Part shown: piece after piece, positions 48,325 through 50,590 of the stretch
Numbering within the stretch: the first letter of the stretch is position 1
How the letters are laid out: the number at the start of each line of letters is the position of its first letter
Virus record (IMG/VR): IMGVR_UViG_3300044837_000106
Span: 1-50,590 of that record
Source of the DNA: a virus
DNA: 50,590 nt
Reading direction: 5' to 3' (one strand)
The notes under the pieces: model-generated
What the model saw: only the letters and a program-made list of their open reading frames with translations
What the model was told of the DNA's origin: nothing
The model's database searches: none
Program-made: the position numbers and the translations under genes

Positions 48325-50590
48325 TGTCCAGATCGTCCCCGGAGACCTCGGTCTGCCCACGCTGTCCAACCTGTATGTGGACGGCATGCCGATCAACAAC
48401 CTCATGGCGACCCTGGAACTCAATTCCGCCTGGATCGCCCGGCTGCGAGAGGCACAGGACCAGCAGTTCTGGTCCACCCCTCCTCGCGCCAACACCGACC
48501 GGACCCGGGAGGTCATGGAGATCTCGCTGAACGCCCCTCAGCGGATCAACTTCGTCTCCCTCTCCGTGGCGCACTTCCCCCACCGCGCCTGGGTGCAGTA
48601 CCTGAACGCGGACGGGGTCTGGCAGACCCTGAAGCAGTCCTCGGGCCTGTACGCGTCCATGTCCGTCCAGGAGTCGGTGCCCCTGGTTGTCTCCTCCGGC
48701 GTCAACAGCGCCTCGAAGGCCCACTACCAGCACTTCGGCGCTGGGCATTGGACCCCCTACCGGCTCAAGGTCGAGCCCGTCACGGCGACCCGCCTGAGGG
48801 TCGTGCTCGCGCGCATCCCGGCCGACGCCGCCCCGATCAACACCCTCCGGCAGAAGGTCGCCTACTGCCTGGGGGTCAAGGACTTCTCGGTCGGCTACGA
48901 GGCCACCAGCGACGCCGACGTGCCCGTGGTGACCCGCTCCGGCGACGTGCCCACCGAGTCCTCCGTCATCGCGTCGTCCACGGACATCCTGGGCTCCTCG
49001 GTGAATTACGTCGTCCGTGCCAACAGGGCGGCCGATCTGCTCGCTGGGCGCAGCCAGTGGAAGTCCGGACCCCAGCCGCTCGCCACGGCCGTGGTGAACC
49101 TCTACGTGGACGCCCGCGACTCCCGGGGCAACCCGCAGATCATCGAGAAGTTCTTCCTGGACCCGCTCCACACCGGGTCCACCATGAACCTCTACTACTC
49201 CCTGGACGACCCCTCCCCGTTGCGCTTCCGTGCCTCGGAGACCCCGCTCGCCTTCCCCATGACTCGGCCCTTCGGCGCGACCATGCCGGACTCCGCCGAC
49301 GACGGGATCCTCTTCCCGATCACCACAGCCTTCCTGGACATCGACAACAAGGCCGTCCAGTTCGACCCGCGCAAGCCCTTCCAGCTCGGCATGCAGGTCC
49401 AGCCGCAGTTCCCCTCCACGGACACCGGCGATTCGGTGATCTACGACGACGGGGTCCTGAAGATCTTCTTCGGACCGGACCCCACCGGTGTGGGAAGCGA
49501 CGGGGTCTTCCAGGTCTCCCTGGGCACGATCCTGCTGAGCTACCCCGAGCTGGTCTTCGACTTCAACGCACGTCTGCGGTTCGTCCTCCAGTACGACGGC
49601 ACCGACCTCACGCTGTTCACCCCGGTCCCCGCCACCGGCGACGAGCTGACCGAGGGGACCCTCTTCAAGAGCATCTCCTCGGTGTCCGGAGACATCCCGG
49701 ACGACACGGAGCGCCCGGACACCCTCCGGATCGGTGGAGACCTCACGGCCGCCCCTGAGGACGCCGTACCGGCCAACGCCCGGCTGCTCTCGCTGTACAT
49801 CAAGACCGGCAACCCGGACACGGTCACCCAGTTCGCCCAGTTCTGGCTGGACCCGTCGAGCTTCGTGGTGACCCCGGAGTACCCGGTGGGCGCCCTGCCG
49901 ACGGACAACGCGATCCTGCGGTACGACCCCTCCCAGCGCACGGACGGCGTCGAGTCGCTGAACCCCTACGGCTTCCTCGGCGGCCCGGCGGTCGTCTACG
50001 AGGAGGTCAACTGGACGCCGATCGGCAGGGACTACCAGCTCAAGAAGGGCTTCTACGATTTCGACCCGACCAGGGCCCGGTTCTTCAAGCTGGAGTTCTC
50101 GAACCTGATCGCGGAGCCGTACGAGACCGATCAGCCCGTGGTCCTGACGGCCAAGATCTTCGCCCAGAAGCAGACCACCACGTCCTCGATCGAGAAGGCC
50201 ACGGCGACCAGCTCGAACACGGGCGGCTCCGGCGTGGAGACGAACGCCACGGTGGCTGTGGTCAACCGCTACGCGGACCAGACCCTCCTGACGGCCTCCG
50301 GCTCCTCGGCGACCAACACGACCAATCAGACGGCCACGTACCTGCCGACCGAAGCCCAGTACGTCAAGGACCCCCAGGGCGCCGCCCTCATGTCCCAGAC
50401 GGCCGCCTACTGGAACTTCTCCCAGCAGAACCCCAAGACGACGATGCCCCGGCAGTCGGTCTCGGGCCAGCACTACTACGAGACGGTCACGGTCGCGACC
50501 AACAAGCGGGTGGCGTACTTCGTCGGCCTGTCCTCGATCATCATGTACCGGCAGAACCGGCAGATCGCCGACGACGAGGACCAGTACCTG
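48317..50590 (+). CDS. Large baseplate protein, 3' end cut by the window
   Basis: The frame opened by ATG 48317 stays open to the last base (758 codons). The N-terminus starts TSVQIVPGDLGLPTLSNLYVDG. At about residues 70-105, TREVMEISLNAPQRINFVSL and AHFPHRAWVQYLNADGVWQ look like a discoidin-type (carbohydrate-binding) beta-sandwich, and a second such unit follows with TPYRLKVEPVTATRLRVVL. Later parts are beta-rich (FFLDPLHTGSTMNLYYSLDD). A Thr/Ser/Asn-rich linker near residues 620-670 precedes a last region rich in Tyr and Gln. It is probably a peripheral baseplate or fibre-attachment protein. It overlaps the previous gene. Confidence 0.7.
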   Translation, partial: MTSVQIVPGDLGLPTLSNLYVDGMPINNLMATLELNSAWIARLREAQDQQFWSTPPRANTDRTREVMEISLNAPQRINFVSLSVAHFPHRAWVQYLNADGVWQTLKQSSGLYASMSVQESVPLVVSSGVNSASKAHYQHFGAGHWTPYRLKVEPVTATRLRVVLARIPADAAPINTLRQKVAYCLGVKDFSVGYEATSDADVPVVTRSGDVPTESSVIASSTDILGSSVNYVVRANRAADLLAGRSQWKSGPQPLATAVVNLYVDARDSRGNPQIIEKFFLDPLHTGSTMNLYYSLDDPSPLRFRASETPLAFPMTRPFGATMPDSADDGILFPITTAFLDIDNKAVQFDPRKPFQLGMQVQPQFPSTDTGDSVIYDDGVLKIFFGPDPTGVGSDGVFQVSLGTILLSYPELVFDFNARLRFVLQYDGTDLTLFTPVPATGDELTEGTLFKSISSVSGDIPDDTERPDTLRIGGDLTAAPEDAVPANARLLSLYIKTGNPDTVTQFAQFWLDPSSFVVTPEYPVGALPTDNAILRYDPSQRTDGVESLNPYGFLGGPAVVYEEVNWTPIGRDYQLKKGFYDFDPTRARFFKLEFSNLIAEPYETDQPVVLTAKIFAQKQTTTSSIEKATATSSNTGGSGVETNATVAVVNRYADQTLLTASGSSATNTTNQTATYLPTEAQYVKDPQGAALMSQTAAYWNFSQQNPKTTMPRQSVSGQHYYETVTVATNKRVAYFVGLSSIIMYRQNRQIADDEDQYL

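Overview
The window is an internal part of a large, GC-rich, tailed-phage genome with a contractile tail (myovirus-type). The host is probably an actinomycete, most likely Streptomyces. Codons strongly prefer G or C at the third position, GTG starts are common, and ribosome sites are strong (GGAGG). The virion is unambiguous: portal, prohead protease, scaffold, major capsid protein, tail sheath, tube, frameshifted tail chaperone, tape measure, peptidoglycan-cutting hub, and gp25/gpJ baseplate. No terminase, replication gene, integrase or tRNA is visible. Both edges cut through genes. The phage and host assignments are inference; the gene order is seen directly.

Layout. 1-3436: a cut zinc-ribbon protein, two small genes and the portal, all overlapping. 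3429-7779: two fibre/spike genes with paralogous N-termini. 7842-13326: a 1526-residue multidomain effector (GNAT-like, several ADP-ribosyltransferase-like modules including one Arr-like, and a SWIM zinc finger), followed by small genes. 13327-13690: structured non-coding DNA. 13691-16359: lysis cassette (three single-span membrane proteins, one collagen-like, then amidase endolysin and holin). 16483-21818: head module (protease fused to a glycosylase-like domain, scaffold, decoration protein, major capsid protein). 21892-22212: a helix-turn-helix regulator on the minus strand. 22394-29419: head decoration, FN3, fibre and connector genes. 29431-31964: a second effector pair (triple ParB-like protein; Arr-like protein). 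31966-32475: an HNH homing endonuclease on the minus strand. 32501-50590: neck, sheath, tube, chaperones, tape measure, hub and baseplate.

The strongest new signal is regulatory. Twelve intergenic sites, all on the plus strand and each before a confidently called gene, carry a three-part element with rigid spacing: TGTYN, exactly 21 bp, then an ARGGGTGR-like block. Within the spacer, C at position 16 and A at position 21 are invariant. I read it as a phage-specific late promoter dividing the region into transcription units. Several copies sit directly behind GAAGCCCC-type terminator hairpins, giving terminator-promoter modules.

The second striking theme is a set of candidate virion-carried effectors embedded in the head genes: repeated ADP-ribosyltransferase-like folds, ParB-like (DGHH) folds, a glycosylase-like domain and many zinc ribbons. 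Short TA-A/S/G motifs recur at their domain joints, suggesting that the prohead protease may cut them during head maturation before injection. That last idea is a hypothesis.
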